64,000 nt of DNA from Pleurodeles waltl (lineage: Eukaryota; Chordata; Amphibia; Caudata; Salamandridae), in NCBI RefSeq assembly GCF_031143425.1, contig NC_090450.1, positions 166,897,486-166,961,485 on the forward strand, written 5' to 3'. Positions 46,178 through 57,206 of this stretch are shown here, piece by piece (position 1 is the stretch's first letter; each line of letters opens with the position of its first letter). The notes below the pieces were generated by a model, which was not told the DNA's origin, did no database searches, and was given only the letters and a program-made list of their open reading frames with translations. The position numbers and the translations under genes are program-made.

Positions 46178-48871
46178 CCAGCTGAAAAGGATTTCTACTA
46201 GGTTGGTTTGGGCAGGAGGTCAGTCCACAACAGGCTCACATACATTAGTAAAACCTTATGAGCCAGTCCTCATGGTACAGGCTCAATGTGTATCTTAGTG
46301 GGTCAGAGATTACAAGTGCAGCCTGAGAATACTCTGCCATTTTTTAGCCAAATGATTGGAGGTGTACTGGGCAAGGTGCAAGCTTCTTGAAAACAAATAA
46401 ATAATAGCAGTATGTTTTTGCTGGCCTTGGCTGAAGTTGGCTTACAAGATGTGAGATAATGTGGCATGTTTGCCTCATTTCCCTACTTTAGTACACCAGG
46501 CTGCTGGTATTCAGAGATTATGGTGCATATCACTGCAAAGTGTTGAATTGGGACTTACTTTCAAAAATTATGTTGTCTCGAAAGTTATTCTGAAGTAAAT
46601 AAATTAAATGCTATGCTTTGCACCACTTTGCATCAAGGCAGTGTACTTTGGTGGTACGTGGGCGTTTATTCAATGCAACCATTCATGTTTTTGTATGTAA
46701 AGTCCTATCTACTAAGAAAGGTAGACAGAGCTTTTTATGAAAAATGTAGGACTCCTGGAGACAGCATAATCTGGATAAAGGTTTTCTCTTGCCAAACGTT
46801 TTATATGTGCTTGAAATTTTTTAAATGATGCATAAGCATAGTATTCTGTATTGGAGCAGTACCCTTCTGGGACAGAATCTATGACTGATGTCACGTACAC
46901 GCACTTGCACTATGGTGCAATGGTGTGTGCAAGGAACAAGGCAGTCTACATGGTGCCAGTGCAGGAGTGGAGAGATACAACAATATCTGAGATGGTCGCT
47001 GTACTGTGCTGCATTGAGTGAAAATGAGTAAATTGGCCCCTAAATACACACAAAATGAGTGCCTTTGTTATAGACAATTGTTGGATATATTTCGGAAATA
47101 CAGGATTAAGCATAAATTCACTGCAAATATACTAGGCCTTCCAGCGCAACCTATTCCATTTGTAATAGTAGAGAAGCAAATCACTATGAAAAAGAAGGGG
47201 CTCTTGTATCTATTATTTCCAAAAAGGTGCTGATTTCGGGTGAGGGGAGAATGAGCATTACTAGATGCAATGCAGTGGTTAGTGCATAAGGATGGCCAGT
47301 TGCTGCTCACATGTAGGCAGACCAAAACGATCTCATTTAACTAAAGTAATAAGCTGCATCAAATGTGTTATACCCCTGTTGGTATTCCCAGCTGTGCCAG
47401 GAAAAGTCACCAGATATTGCTGAGAAGGGTGGACTTCATGATTCATGCTTGGAATTTCAGGAGGTGTGGGCACTCGGGGAAGGATTGGTCGAGATGGCTG
47501 TAGTTATGGTTGGAGTAATAGTTACTGGAGACACAGCTGTACTGGTAGAACAGATGCCCAAGGGAGCCCAAAAGCATCACAGCGATTACTCACCATGTCT
47601 GTGGCACTGTTTAGTGTTGCCAGGTGCTGGAGCAATTCAGACATGCCCACAGTCAAGTAATGGTTGCTTCAGTTATGTGAATGTCATGAATAGGAAGAAG
47701 ACTACCTGAAGGAAGTGAACCCACCAACATGCCCCAATGACATTTGGCTCTCCGTTGTTGCCTATGTGATGCCAAGAGATGGGCATATAGGAGATTTTAG
47801 GAAGCAGCATGTCCTGATTGTTGTCGTTAACAATCATGAGATATAAATGTTACATAGATTAGGAATGAAGCTGTGGGGCGATGGGGAAAACTAAATGGTA
47901 ATACACGGATGTGTGATGTTACACTGTAATTATTAAATGAAGTAAGAAAATAGATGAAACTAGACATAAAAGAAAAATGATTGAACTTGGTGTAGTGTTT
48001 ATGAAGTGAGAAGGAAACTGAGGACACTGTCCGCAAGAAAGGAATGGCTGATATAGGAGTTGATGCTTTTTGTGGTACCTCTCATTGACACACTTATTCA
48101 TTTTTATTTTATGTTGTACTGTAGTTGGCTGTTTATTGCTGCTAGGATGTAAGTAATAGCGTGATTTTGCCTAGTATGCCACCTTCTTCTCTGAAAATGT
48201 AATCTACAAACAGTAGTAAAATGTATTTTTGTCATCTTTTTAAGTTATTCGTTTATTAAGCTAAACATAATATTTTTCATAAATTATATTCCATAGGTAA
48301 CATAAATCTCACCCATTGCTAAGCTCTAAGATCACTGGTTAGCTTCCAGTGACAAAACTTCATGTAATAAACAGCAAGATATAACTATTTACCTGGGAGA
48401 CAGTAAAACGTCCATGTGAAATTTGTTTTCATTCACAGATGAATGTTTAATTTGAAAAACATCTTTTCATTGTCATAGATACATTTGTAATTTGACATGG
48501 TCCTTCATAAAAAATAATACATGACAACCATGATTCTTTATACAGAGTAATTAATAACAGCCACCATGTGTTTTGCAAACAACCGCTTCTTCGGGGTTGT
48601 TCAGAAAAATAATAATAAAAATGGACAAAAACACAACAAATAAGAAGACCGAATAACACCTTACTAATTATGAACACAGTAACTGCTGTAAAATACAATT
48701 ATCAAGAATTTTAATTAGAAAAAAATATAATTTTTCCATTGAATTAACATCGCTCCACAGGGCCCAGCAAATGGCTCCTTTAAGATAGCTTAAACTTTGT
48801 TTTACCGGTAAAACCGGGTGCATTACAGGAAATCGTATGTCTCCAAATCATTCATAATATAAAAGGACTTT
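46178..48871. other. No gene seen
   Basis: AT-rich unassigned DNA; no frame longer than about 115 codons and none recognisable. Confidence 0.45.
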
Positions 48872-49042
48872 GGGCCTGATTACAACTTTGGAGGACGGTG
48901 TTAATCCGTCCCAAATGTGACGGATATACCACCTACAGTATTACGAGTCCATTATATCCTATGGAACTCGTAATACGGTAGGTGGTATATCCGTCACATT
49001 TGGGACGGATTAACACCGTCCTCCAAAGTTGTAATCAGGCCC
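48872..49042. mobile_element. Foldback MITE, 171 bp, near-perfect hairpin
   Basis: The two arms are 77 bp each and pair with a single mismatch (A opposite G where the partner arm would need C, at arm position 66). They enclose a short spacer around CCATTATATCCTATGG. The ends are GGGCCTGATTACAAC and its complement, with TTT on both sides (48869-48871, 49043-49045). The end and the 3-bp duplication match the Harbinger-like group. The near-perfect arms imply a recent insertion or continuing correction between arms. Confidence 0.9.
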
Positions 49043-49684
49043 TTTGTCTCCTTCAGGCATTAGAATTCAGCAAAGTCTTTGGTGTACTTCCTCAAGCCTC
49101 TAGTAGCTACTTCAACTTTCCGTGTCACCAATATTTAAAGAATTATTCAATATAGCCTAAGATATGGTCATTATATTTCAAGATAATGAACCCTCCAGTT
49201 TTCACTCTTGTTGACTCAAGAAAAAAAAGTAAATAAAGAATTAAACACTGTGGTGGTCATTACAACCCTGGCGGACGGTGTTAAAGCGGCGGTAAGACCG
49301 CCAACAGGCCGGCGGTAAAAAATTTGGAATTACGACTCTGGCGGCAACCGCCAACAAAGACAGCCACTTTAACACTCCGACCGCCACGGCGGTACAGACA
49401 AACAGCTTGGCGGTCACCGCCAACAGGCAGGCGGAAGACAATGTACCGCCCACACTATTATGACAGGCCAATCCGCCACTTTTTCCGGGGCGGATTCACC
49501 GCAGATAAAAACACAGCGAAAACAGGCATTTCGAAGGGAAAACGCTCACCTCTACACACTCCACGAGGAAGGAGGGCACCATGGAGCCGGAACTCCATAT
49601 TCTTCCTGCGCTAGTCTTCCTGCTCATGTACCAGGAGCACCAACGCCGGCGGCGAAGACCACAGTGAGTACTGCACCTACGACA

Positions 49685-49876
49685 GTGGGTGGTTTGCCCA
49701 CTGTACCATCCTGGGGAGTGCAAAGCCACAGTCTCTCAAGTCTCTCTAGTGGGTGGTTTGCCCACTGCTTTATCCTGGGGAGTGCAAAGCCACAGTCTCT
49801 CAAGTCTCTCCATTGGGTGGTTTGCCCACTGCTTTATCCTGGGGAGTGCAAAGCCACAGTCTCTCAAGTGGATAAC
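49685..49876 (+). repeat. 64-bp tandem repeat, 3 units
   Basis: The unit begins GGGTGGTTTGCCCACTG and runs to a CACAGTCTCTCAAGT-type end. Copies start at 49685, 49749 and 49813. It is the first of four consecutive arrays in the left part of the Harbinger element. Confidence 0.9.
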
Positions 49877-49880
49877 AGTC

Positions 49881-50300
49881 TCCACTGGTTCTGGAGGGGG
49901 ACTGGTGCCCAGAGTGCTTCATCCTGTGCAGGACAGACGGAGTGGATGCATATCTCCACTGGTTCTGGAGGGGGACTGGTGCCCAGAGTGCTTCATCCTG
50001 TGCAGGACAGACGGAGTGGATGCATGTCTCCACAGGTTCTGGAGGGGGACTGGTGCCCAGAGTGCTTCATCCTGCCAAGGACAGACGAAGTGGATGCATG
50101 TCTCCACTGGTTCTGGAGGGGGACTGGTGCCCAGAGTGCTTCATCCTGTGCAGGTCAGACGGAGTGGATGCATATCTCCACTGGTTCTGGAGGGGGACTG
50201 GTGCCCAGAGTGCTTCATCCTGTGCAGGACTGACGGAGTGGATGCATGTCTCCACTGGTTCTGGAGGGGAACTGGTGCCCAGAGTGCATCACTCACCTCA
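49881..50300 (+). repeat. 74-bp tandem repeat, about 5.7 units
   Basis: Units start at 49881, 49955, 50029, 50103, 50177 and 50251 with TCCACTGGTTCTGGAG (one has CACAGG) and include TGCCCAGAGTGCTTCATCC. Seventy-four is not a multiple of three, so the repeat cycles through all frames. That explains the several long overlapping open frames here, which I do not call genes. Confidence 0.92.
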
Positions 50301-50349
50301 TGACAGTCCCTGTTGCGTCACTGACCCTGCCGCTCATGGGCTAGCGGTG

Positions 50350-51005
50350 CTTGAGTTGTCGGTCCTTGCCCTGTTCAGCGGTGCTTGCCCTGTTCAGCGG
50401 TGCTTGACTTGGCTGTCCTTGCCCTATTCAGCGGTGCTTGCCCTGTTCAGCGGTGCTTGACTTGGCGGTCCTTGCCCTGTTCAGCGGTGCTTGACTTGGC
50501 TGTCCTTGCCCTGTTCAGCGGTGCTTGCCCTGTTCAGCGGTGCTTGACTTGGCAGTCCTTGCCCTGTTCAGCGGTGCTTGCCCTGTTCAGCGGTGCTTGA
50601 CTTGGTGGTCCTTGCCCTGTTCAGCGGTGCTTGCCCTGTTCAGCGGTGCTTGACTTGGCGGTCCGTGCCCTGTTCAGCAGTGCGTGCCCTGTTCAGCGGT
50701 GCTTGACTTGGCGGTCCTTGCCCTGTTCAGCGGTGCTTGCCCTGTTCAGCGGTGCTTGACATGGCGGTCCTTGCCCTGTTCAGCGGTGCTTGCCCTGTCC
50801 AGCGGTGCTTCACTTGGCGGCCCTTGCCCTGTTCAGCGGTGCTTGCCCTGTTCAGCGGTGCTTGACTTGGCGGTCCTTGCCCTGTTCAGCGGTCCTTGCC
50901 CTGTTCAGCGGTGCTTGCCCTGTTCAGCGGTGCTTGACTTGGCGGTCCTTGCCCTGTTCAGCGGTGCTTGCCCTGTTCAGCGGTGCTTGACTTGGCGGTC
51001 CTTCA
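50350..51005 (+). repeat. 19/53-bp composite tandem repeat
   Basis: A 19-bp unit, CTTGCCCTGTTCAGCGGTG, alternates with a 15-bp spacer, CTTGACTTGGCGGTC. The usual higher-order unit is 15+19+19 = 53 bp, with some single-19 variants, and about a dozen higher-order units. It is not in multiples of three, so it is unlikely to be coding. Confidence 0.9.
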
Positions 51006-53732
51006 TTGCCCAGCTGGGCTGGGGCTGGCGGTCCTTCATTGCCCAGCTGGGCTGTGGCTGGCGGGGTCCTCCTGGGCAGCTGGGCTATGGCTGGCGGGGC
51101 CCTCCTGGGCAGCTGGGCTGTGGATGGCGGGGTCCTCCTGGACAGCTGGGCTGTGGCTGGCGGGCCCTCCTGGGCAGCTGGGCTGTGGCTGGCGGGGCCC
51201 TCCTGGGCAGCTGGGCTGTGGCTGGTGGGGTCCTCCTGGGCAGCTGGGCTGTGGCTGGCGGGGCCCTCCTGGGCAGCTGGGCTGTGGCTGGCGGTGCCCT
51301 CCTGGGCAACTGGGCTGTGGCTGGCGGGGTCCTCCTGGACAGCGACGAGGGGACTGGCAGTGGCCTCCTGGGCAGCGACGATGGGGCTGGCGGTGGCCTC
51401 CTGGCCAGCGGGGATGATGGCGGTCTTCTCCGCCGTGCTGCTCCTCCCAGACTTTGCGGCTTTCTTCTGCCCCTTCCCCACCTTGAGAGGAGTCACAGCT
51501 GAGTCCACACTCCCCCCGGGACCCCTGTGAGCAGCTTGGGTGGCTGGAGTCTTCCCCCTCTCCCGCCGGGCACTGGCCAACTTCTGGTGCTTCACAGGGG
51601 GGGGGAATGGCTGTGCTCTGGCTCCGTGATACACTGGCTGGCCTGGTGGCCGGTGCACTCCACATACCTGTCACAACAGGCACCACTGGTCCCGGTGATT
51701 TTGTGGCTGAGGTGCTAGTACAGGACCTATGAGTTGGACAGGGTGGTGGGAAATAGGTTAAGGGTGGACATGAAAAGTTGTTTGGAGACACAGGGATGGG
51801 TAGCTGGAGGGGGTTTGGGAGTGGAGGAAGAGGTGGTGGTTGTAGGAGGTGTAAGTTTTGTGGATTTGGGTGCAGGTGCATGCGCTGGAGGCTGTCGTGA
51901 GGTGGATGGCTGTTGGGTCGGTGTGTGGCTGCGGGACATAGTGGCTGTAGTGGTAGTGCATGCAGGTGTGAGTGCAGACGAGACTGGGAGGGAGGAGGGA
52001 GACGACGAGGAGCAGGACACAGTGGAGGCAGTGGATGTTGGTGTGTCTGTATGTGTGTGATGCTTGCGTGAGTGCCTGTGGGATGTGTGGTGCTTATGTT
52101 TGCCTGAGCTTCCCTTGTGTGGTGAGGTGTGTGCAGGCTGGTCTAATGGTGTGCTTGGGATAGGCAGAGGTACAGGGGATTGGGTCTGGGTGGAGGAAGT
52201 TGGAGGGGGGAGGCTAGACACAAGGACAATGGCTGCCATCAGTGCTGAGGCCAGAGTTTGAACGGTTCGATGAAGGGCAGGCAGCCTGACCAGAATAAAT
52301 GCCCACCAGGAATGCATTTGTGTGTTGCAACTCCCTTTCCACACCCTGTATTGCATTCCAAATGGTAGACTGCCCAACAGTGAGGGACCTGAGGAGGTCA
52401 ATGGCCTCCTCACTGAGGGCAGCGGAGGTGACAGGGGCAGGGCCTGAGGTGCCTGGGGCGAAGGAGATGCCCACCCTCCTGGGTGAGCGGGCACGGGGCG
52501 AAGGCTGGTTGGCTGCTGGGAGGGCAGTGCTGGTAGGGGGGGATGGTGGCTGTACCTTTTGAAGTGGGGGGCACAGATGTTGCCGCCACCACAAGGGAGC
52601 TCCCATCGGAGGTCGAGTCCGTGTCGCTGGCTGCAGATCCTGTGACCGCTGTGGTGCTCCCCTCGCCCTCCGTCCAACTGGTGTATTCCGAGTCCGTAGT
52701 GTGGGCCTCCAAGCCCATGTGGGATGCAGCCCCCTCGTGCTCCGGTGCCACTGCTCCACCGCCTGATGATGCTAATGCACACAAGAACAGGGAGACAGCA
52801 AAAAAAGGGGGGGGGAACAGAAGAAAGACAGGTTGAGTGCATGGCTTACCGCTAACGTTGGCGGGCAAGACAGACACAGCAGTCCCCTGCACTATGTTGC
52901 GCTGTTGGGCTCTACAGTGCAATTCCTGGGAAATAGCCTACAAGGCTATGGACGACATATGCACACATAGATGACACAGGGGCATGAATAGCTGTACTTG
53001 GCACTCTACAGAGGTGGTGTGGGGGGCAACAGGGCCATGCCTTAGGAAGGGGCCTAGCCTACGGAACTCGCCCTGGCCTAGGGAAACTCACAGCCCTCCT
53101 CCCCCACCCAGACACCTCCACTACACACAAAGTCAGCTGAATGAAAGTGTACTCACCCCCTTGTGTCTGCTGTGATGCCCTCAAGCGCCCATCCAACTCA
53201 GCGTAGGCCACCGCCAGGATCCGGAACATCAGGGGGGTCATGTTTCGATGGGCACCCCTCCCACGTTGGGAGGCCATCCCCAGCTAAGCCTCCACCATCT
53301 TCTTGCTCCAGCGGCGAATGTCCTCCCATCTATTCCGGCAGTGGGTGCTCTGTCTGTGGTGGACCCCCAGGGTCCGGATGCCCTTGGCGATGGCACGCCA
53401 AATATCCTTCTTCTGGTGGGCGCTGACCTACATGAAATGTACAGGGGAAGAAGAGGAGTCATTACCAACTGCACCGTCAAAGTGAGTGGCCCCCATCCCC
53501 ACCCTTGCCATGTGGCACATGCACCCACCGTCCTTCATGCACGCAGGACTCTGCCCCCTTCCTTCTTACAACCAGCCCTCTCCACAAAGGCATAGCCCAT
53601 ACAACATGCTCCCTGTGTACTTACCTGTTGGTCTGGAGGACCGTAGAGTAGCGTGTACTGCGGTAGGACCCCGTCGACTAGCTTCTCCAACTCCTCCGAT
53701 GTGAAGGCAGGGCCCTTTCCCCAGACGCACAA
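50924..53732 (-). pseudogene. Myb/SANT-like helper gene B of the Harbinger element, multi-exon, damaged
   Basis: Such proteins bind the element ends and help import the transposase. Exon 1 starts at 53732 (MCVWGKGPAFTSEELEKLVDG) and ends at 53625 with CAG before GTAAGT. Exon 2 starts at 53427 after an ATGTAG acceptor and completes the SANT fold (IWRAIAKGIRTLG...CRNRWEDIRRW). The join is in phase. An in-frame TAG follows VEA, after which MTPLMFRILAVAYAELDG continues to a donor GTGAGT near 53159. Exon 3 begins near 52766 (SSGGGAVAPEHEG), again in phase. Near 52540 a frameshift separates it from the helical SEEAIDLLRSLTVGQSTIW segment (about 52405). A low-complexity tail runs into the 33-bp repeats (frame 51658-50924). 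The stop and the shift make it a probable pseudogene. Confidence 0.7.
51006..51345 (-). repeat. 33-bp tandem repeat, about 10 units, in frame with the Myb/SANT gene B tail
   Basis: The unit includes CAGCTGGGCTGTGGCTGGCG and a GG(G)(T/C)CCTCCTGGG segment. Thirty-three is a multiple of three. Read on the minus strand in the frame of the 51658-50924 ORF, it gives an 11-residue repeat of the type ASHSPAAQEGP. Most units keep the period; one of about 30 bp (51147-51178) departs by a codon or so. Confidence 0.85.
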
Positions 53733-54102
53733 GCCATTGTCTCTTCCAGACCGAGGTCACAGCAGCACTTGCAGTGTAGGTCCTCTCCTGTCGAAGATCA
53801 GGTATTGAGTGATTCAACAGATAGAAAATGCCGGTCACATCCGCGGCGGTGCGTACCATCACCGCCGGCGTACATCGTCATTGGCTCCTGGGACCCATAG
53901 GGTCCAATGTTAACCAATGCAGCATTGCGCCGCGGTCTTCGACTGCCTGCCGCAACGGTGTACAACGCCAGCGCAGTTACCTCACATCCCATTGTCCCGC
54001 TTTAGAGGTCAGGCAGCCGCCATTTCAGGGGCCCACATGGCCTAATTACCAACTGCGTCACACATACCTAGGCCTACTCTCAACACACATATAGGCCAGA
54101 TT

Positions 54103-55221
54103 TTGTGTATGAATCATGTTCTGTGTAGACTGTGGGTACATACCTCTGAGTTGTTTGACTCTGTGGTCGCTGTTGTCCTTCATAGGCACTGTCCACCGGG
54201 ACATGTGAGGAGATGGTGGAATCCTCCGATGTACCGACCGCTGGTGGACCTGTCGACAATGGAGGAAAGAAATGTAATCATCACCTACAGGTTTGACCAT
54301 GCCACAATCCAGGAACTGTGTACCCAGTTGGAGCCAGGCCTGATGTCAGCAAACCGCCATCCCACAGGAATCCCCCCTCAAGTGCAGGTGCTGTCAGTGC
54401 TCCATTTCCTTGCAAGTGGGTCTTTTCAAACAACTGTGGCCATGGCATCAGGGATGTCCCAGCCTATGTTTTCCAACGTATTGTCCAGAGTGTTGTCTGC
54501 CCTGCTGAAACATATGCGCAGATACATTGTGTTCCCTCAGGTGGAGGACTTGCCTACAGTGAAAGGTGACTTCTATGCCCTTGGACATATCCCCAACATA
54601 ATAGGTGCCATTGATGGGACCCATGTGGCTTTGCTCCGCCCCCACAAGAGTGAACAGTTGTACAGGAACCGGAAGAGTTATCATTTGATGAATGTACAGA
54701 TGGTATGTTTGGCCGACCAGTACATCTCCCATGTGAATGCCATGTTCCCTGGCTCAGTGCATGACGCCTACATCATGCGGAATAGCAGCATCCCTTATGT
54801 GATGGGTCAACTACAGAGGCACCGGGTGTGGTTATTAGGTGACTCTGGTTACCCCAACCTGTCATGGCTACTAACCCCAGTGAGGAATCCCAGGACCAGG
54901 GCAGAGGAACGCTACAATGAGGCCCATGGACAGACTAGGAGGGTGATCGAACGCACCTTCGGCTTCCTGAAGGCCAGGTTTAGGTGCCTCCATATGACAG
55001 GTGGATCCCTATTCTACTCACCAAAGAAGGTGTGCCAGATCATCGTGGCCTGCTGTATGCTTCATAACTTGGCTTTGCGACAACAGGTGCCTTTTCTGCA
55101 GGAGGGTGGTCCAGATGGCGGTGTTGAGGCAGCTGTGGAGCCTGTGGACAGTGATGAGGAGGAAGCAGAGGAAGAAGACATTGACAACAGGGACTCAGTC
55201 ATCCAGCAATATTTCCAGTGA
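54103..55221 (+). CDS. HARBI1-type DDE transposase, uninterrupted frame
   Basis: It would cut and paste the Harbinger element and related MITEs in the nucleus. The 372-residue frame is close to the 350 or so of HARBI1. An HTH-like helical region lies at about 87-130. The DDE core follows: D171 in GAIDGTHV, D221 in FPGSVHDAYIMRNS, GDSGYP with D247, and E283 in RRVIERTFGFLKARFRCL. The tail is acidic (349-364). No stop or shift interrupts the core. The true start is uncertain. Similarity begins near residue 36 (RRWW), and an acceptor-like CTTCATAG ends at 54185, so residues 1-28 may be intron and an upstream exon may be missing from this call. It lies between two minus-strand Myb/SANT genes. It could be active or a recent loss; I cannot test that here. 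Confidence 0.88.
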   Translation: MCMNHVLCRLWVHTSELFDSVVAVVLHRHCPPGHVRRWWNPPMYRPLVDLSTMEERNVIITYRFDHATIQELCTQLEPGLMSANRHPTGIPPQVQVLSVLHFLASGSFQTTVAMASGMSQPMFSNVLSRVLSALLKHMRRYIVFPQVEDLPTVKGDFYALGHIPNIIGAIDGTHVALLRPHKSEQLYRNRKSYHLMNVQMVCLADQYISHVNAMFPGSVHDAYIMRNSSIPYVMGQLQRHRVWLLGDSGYPNLSWLLTPVRNPRTRAEERYNEAHGQTRRVIERTFGFLKARFRCLHMTGGSLFYSPKKVCQIIVACCMLHNLALRQQVPFLQEGGPDGGVEAAVEPVDSDEEEAEEEDIDNRDSVIQQYFQ

Positions 55222-55700
55222 AACACAGGTGAGAATACATTCCTGCCTGCTACAAGTACTTTTATACTTCTACCTCTATCCTGTCTGTAGATTTCACCCA
55301 GTGTATGGTCACTGAGTTGTCACTTTCCCTTACGGTTTCACAGGTGTGGGTCCCAACGTGTGTCATCTGCTTAGATTCCTCATGGACTAGAGCTGTGTGA
55401 CATAGTTATGTTGACATTACTAATTCCTGGAAATTTTGTCACTGTCATTGCAAATACACTATTTCAAAATCACGGACAGACTCCAGATCTTTTGGTGCTT
55501 TAGGTGTGTTTATTTACATACAAAATATTGGAGGGGGAAGTTAAATGGTGAGGGGTGATGGTGGAGGAGTGTCCATGGCAGAGTCCAGTCTATTTGTCTC
55601 ATAGGTGCATTGCCCATTTGGGCATAGGAAGTCGAGCTGGGGCAGTTCCAATATGGACAGAGTGACAAAGTGGGACAGTGGGTTGACAATCAGGGTGGTC

Positions 55701-57206
55701 TCATTTCTTGGCGGGGGTCTTGGCATCGTGCTCTGTCTTGTTCCTGGATCTCAGGGACCGCTTGCGGGGTGGTTCTCCATCTGCAGGGGGTGGGGTGCTG
55801 GTGTGGTGGTCCTGTGGCAGTGCCTCCTGTCCACTAGCGCCGGCGGAGGTGGTGGGCAGTTCATCGTCCATGCTAGTGTCAGGGGCCCCTTGTAGTGCCA
55901 CAGTGTCCCTCCTGGTGTTGAGTATTTCCTTCAGCACCCCTACGATGGTGCCCAGGGCGGAGTTGATGGTTCTGAGTTCCTCCCTGAACCCCAAATCCTG
56001 TTCCTCCTGCATGCGCTGGGTCTCCTGAAACTTGGCCAGGACCGTTGCCATCGTCTCCTGGGAGTGGTGGTATGCTCACATGATGGAGGAGAGGGCCTCG
56101 TGGAGAGTGTGTTCCCTTGGCCTGTCCACCCCCTATCACACAGCAGCCCTCCCAGTTCCCCTGTGTTCCTGGGCCTCCGTCCCCTAGACCGTGTGCCCAC
56201 TACCACTGCCCCCAGGTCCCTGTTGTTGTTGGGGTGGTGGGTTATCCTGGGTTCCCTATAGTGGTGGACACACAGCTGATTGACGTGTCCTGGGGACGGA
56301 GGTATGGGCCCGCTGGGTGGGTGCTGTGCTGCTGTTACCAGAGGGGGGTAGGTCTGTGGTGGCCTGTGCCTGTGTGAGGGGAACCGCCAGTCCCGAGGCC
56401 CACGATGGTCTGGGCTGGTCATCTAGATCCAGTTGGACAGAGCTGCTGTCATCACTGTGGGCCTCTTCTGTGGGTGGGGTGGAGATGTCTGGACCCTCCT
56501 GTTCGGTGACGTTGGGCAGTGGTCCTGCAGGGGTGTAAAAGCATGATTATTGCAACTGTGTGTGTCATGGTGTGCAATGGGTGGGTGACCGTGGACCCAA
56601 GTGTTTGCATTCCTGTGTGGGGGCTTGTGTGATGCTGGTTTAGGGGGGTGTTTGGGTATGTGCAGTGGGCATGCTTTTGTGATGGGTGTCCATGCGTTGT
56701 TGTTGCATGCAAGGCTTGGTGTTGGGATGTGTGGTTTGTGATATTGGTACATTTGTGAGGAGTTGGAGTGATAGGGGTGGGGGTATGTGATAGCATGCAG
56801 GTAGGGTGGGGGATATGGTAGTTAAAGGTTTGACTTACCGGAGTCCATTCTTCCACCGACTCCTGCGAGGCCCTCAGGATGCAGAATCAGCAAGACCTGC
56901 TCCTCCCATGTTGTTAGTTGTGGGTGAGGAGGTGGGGGTCCGCTGAACCGCCTGGTGGTGTCTTGAGACCATGGAACGTACCTTCCCCCGTAGGTCATTC
57001 CACCTCTTCCTGATGTCGTCCCGATTTCTTGGGTGTTGTCCCACTGCGTTGACCCTGTCGACTATTCTTCTCCATAGCTCCATCTTCCTTGCAATTGAGG
57101 TGTGCTGCACCTGTGCTCCAAATAGCTGTGGCTCTACCCGGACGATTTCCTCCACCATGACCCTGAGCTCCTCCTCCGAAAACCTGGGGTGCCTTTGCCG
57201 TGCCAT
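55701..57206 (-). pseudogene. Myb/SANT-like helper gene A of the Harbinger element, damaged
   Basis: The first frame (57206-56874) is a Myb/SANT-like DNA-binding domain: RFSEEELRVMVEEIVRVEPQLFG, then ELWRRIVDRVNAVG and DIRKRWNDLRGKVRSM. A TGA follows at about 56876, and a donor-like GTAAGT lies near 56838, after a stretch that stays open in another frame. Downstream, from about 56530, a STAPTQRAHTSVPRTRQ-type acidic/Pro-rich region carries four or more in-frame stops. The last frame (56051-55701) is a coiled coil (FQETQRMQEEQDLGFREEL...) ending in a basic tail (EPPRKRSLRSRNK). Function by analogy is DNA binding and nuclear import of the transposase. It is distinct in sequence from gene B. Confidence 0.75.

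Noticed and set aside
49881..50300. CRISPR-like array
   Set aside because: The 74-bp units are head to tail with no unique spacers, in a eukaryotic transposon.
49460..51881. Long open frames of 150-280 codons on both strands in the left part of the Harbinger element
   Set aside because: They lie in tandem repeats of 64, 74 and 53 bp, where one stop-free unit makes several frames open at once. Only the minus-strand frame through the 33-bp repeat is in line with gene B.
51727..52842. 371-codon minus-strand open frame rich in Thr, Ser, Pro and His
   Set aside because: It is in a different frame from the spliced gene B over most of its length and has simple-sequence composition. The protein-like segment SEEAIDLLRSLTVGQ is in another frame.
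54103..55221. Transposase as a domesticated host HARBI1 gene
   Set aside because: It sits inside an element with matching ends, a 3-bp duplication and Myb/SANT genes, so it is better read as a transposon gene.
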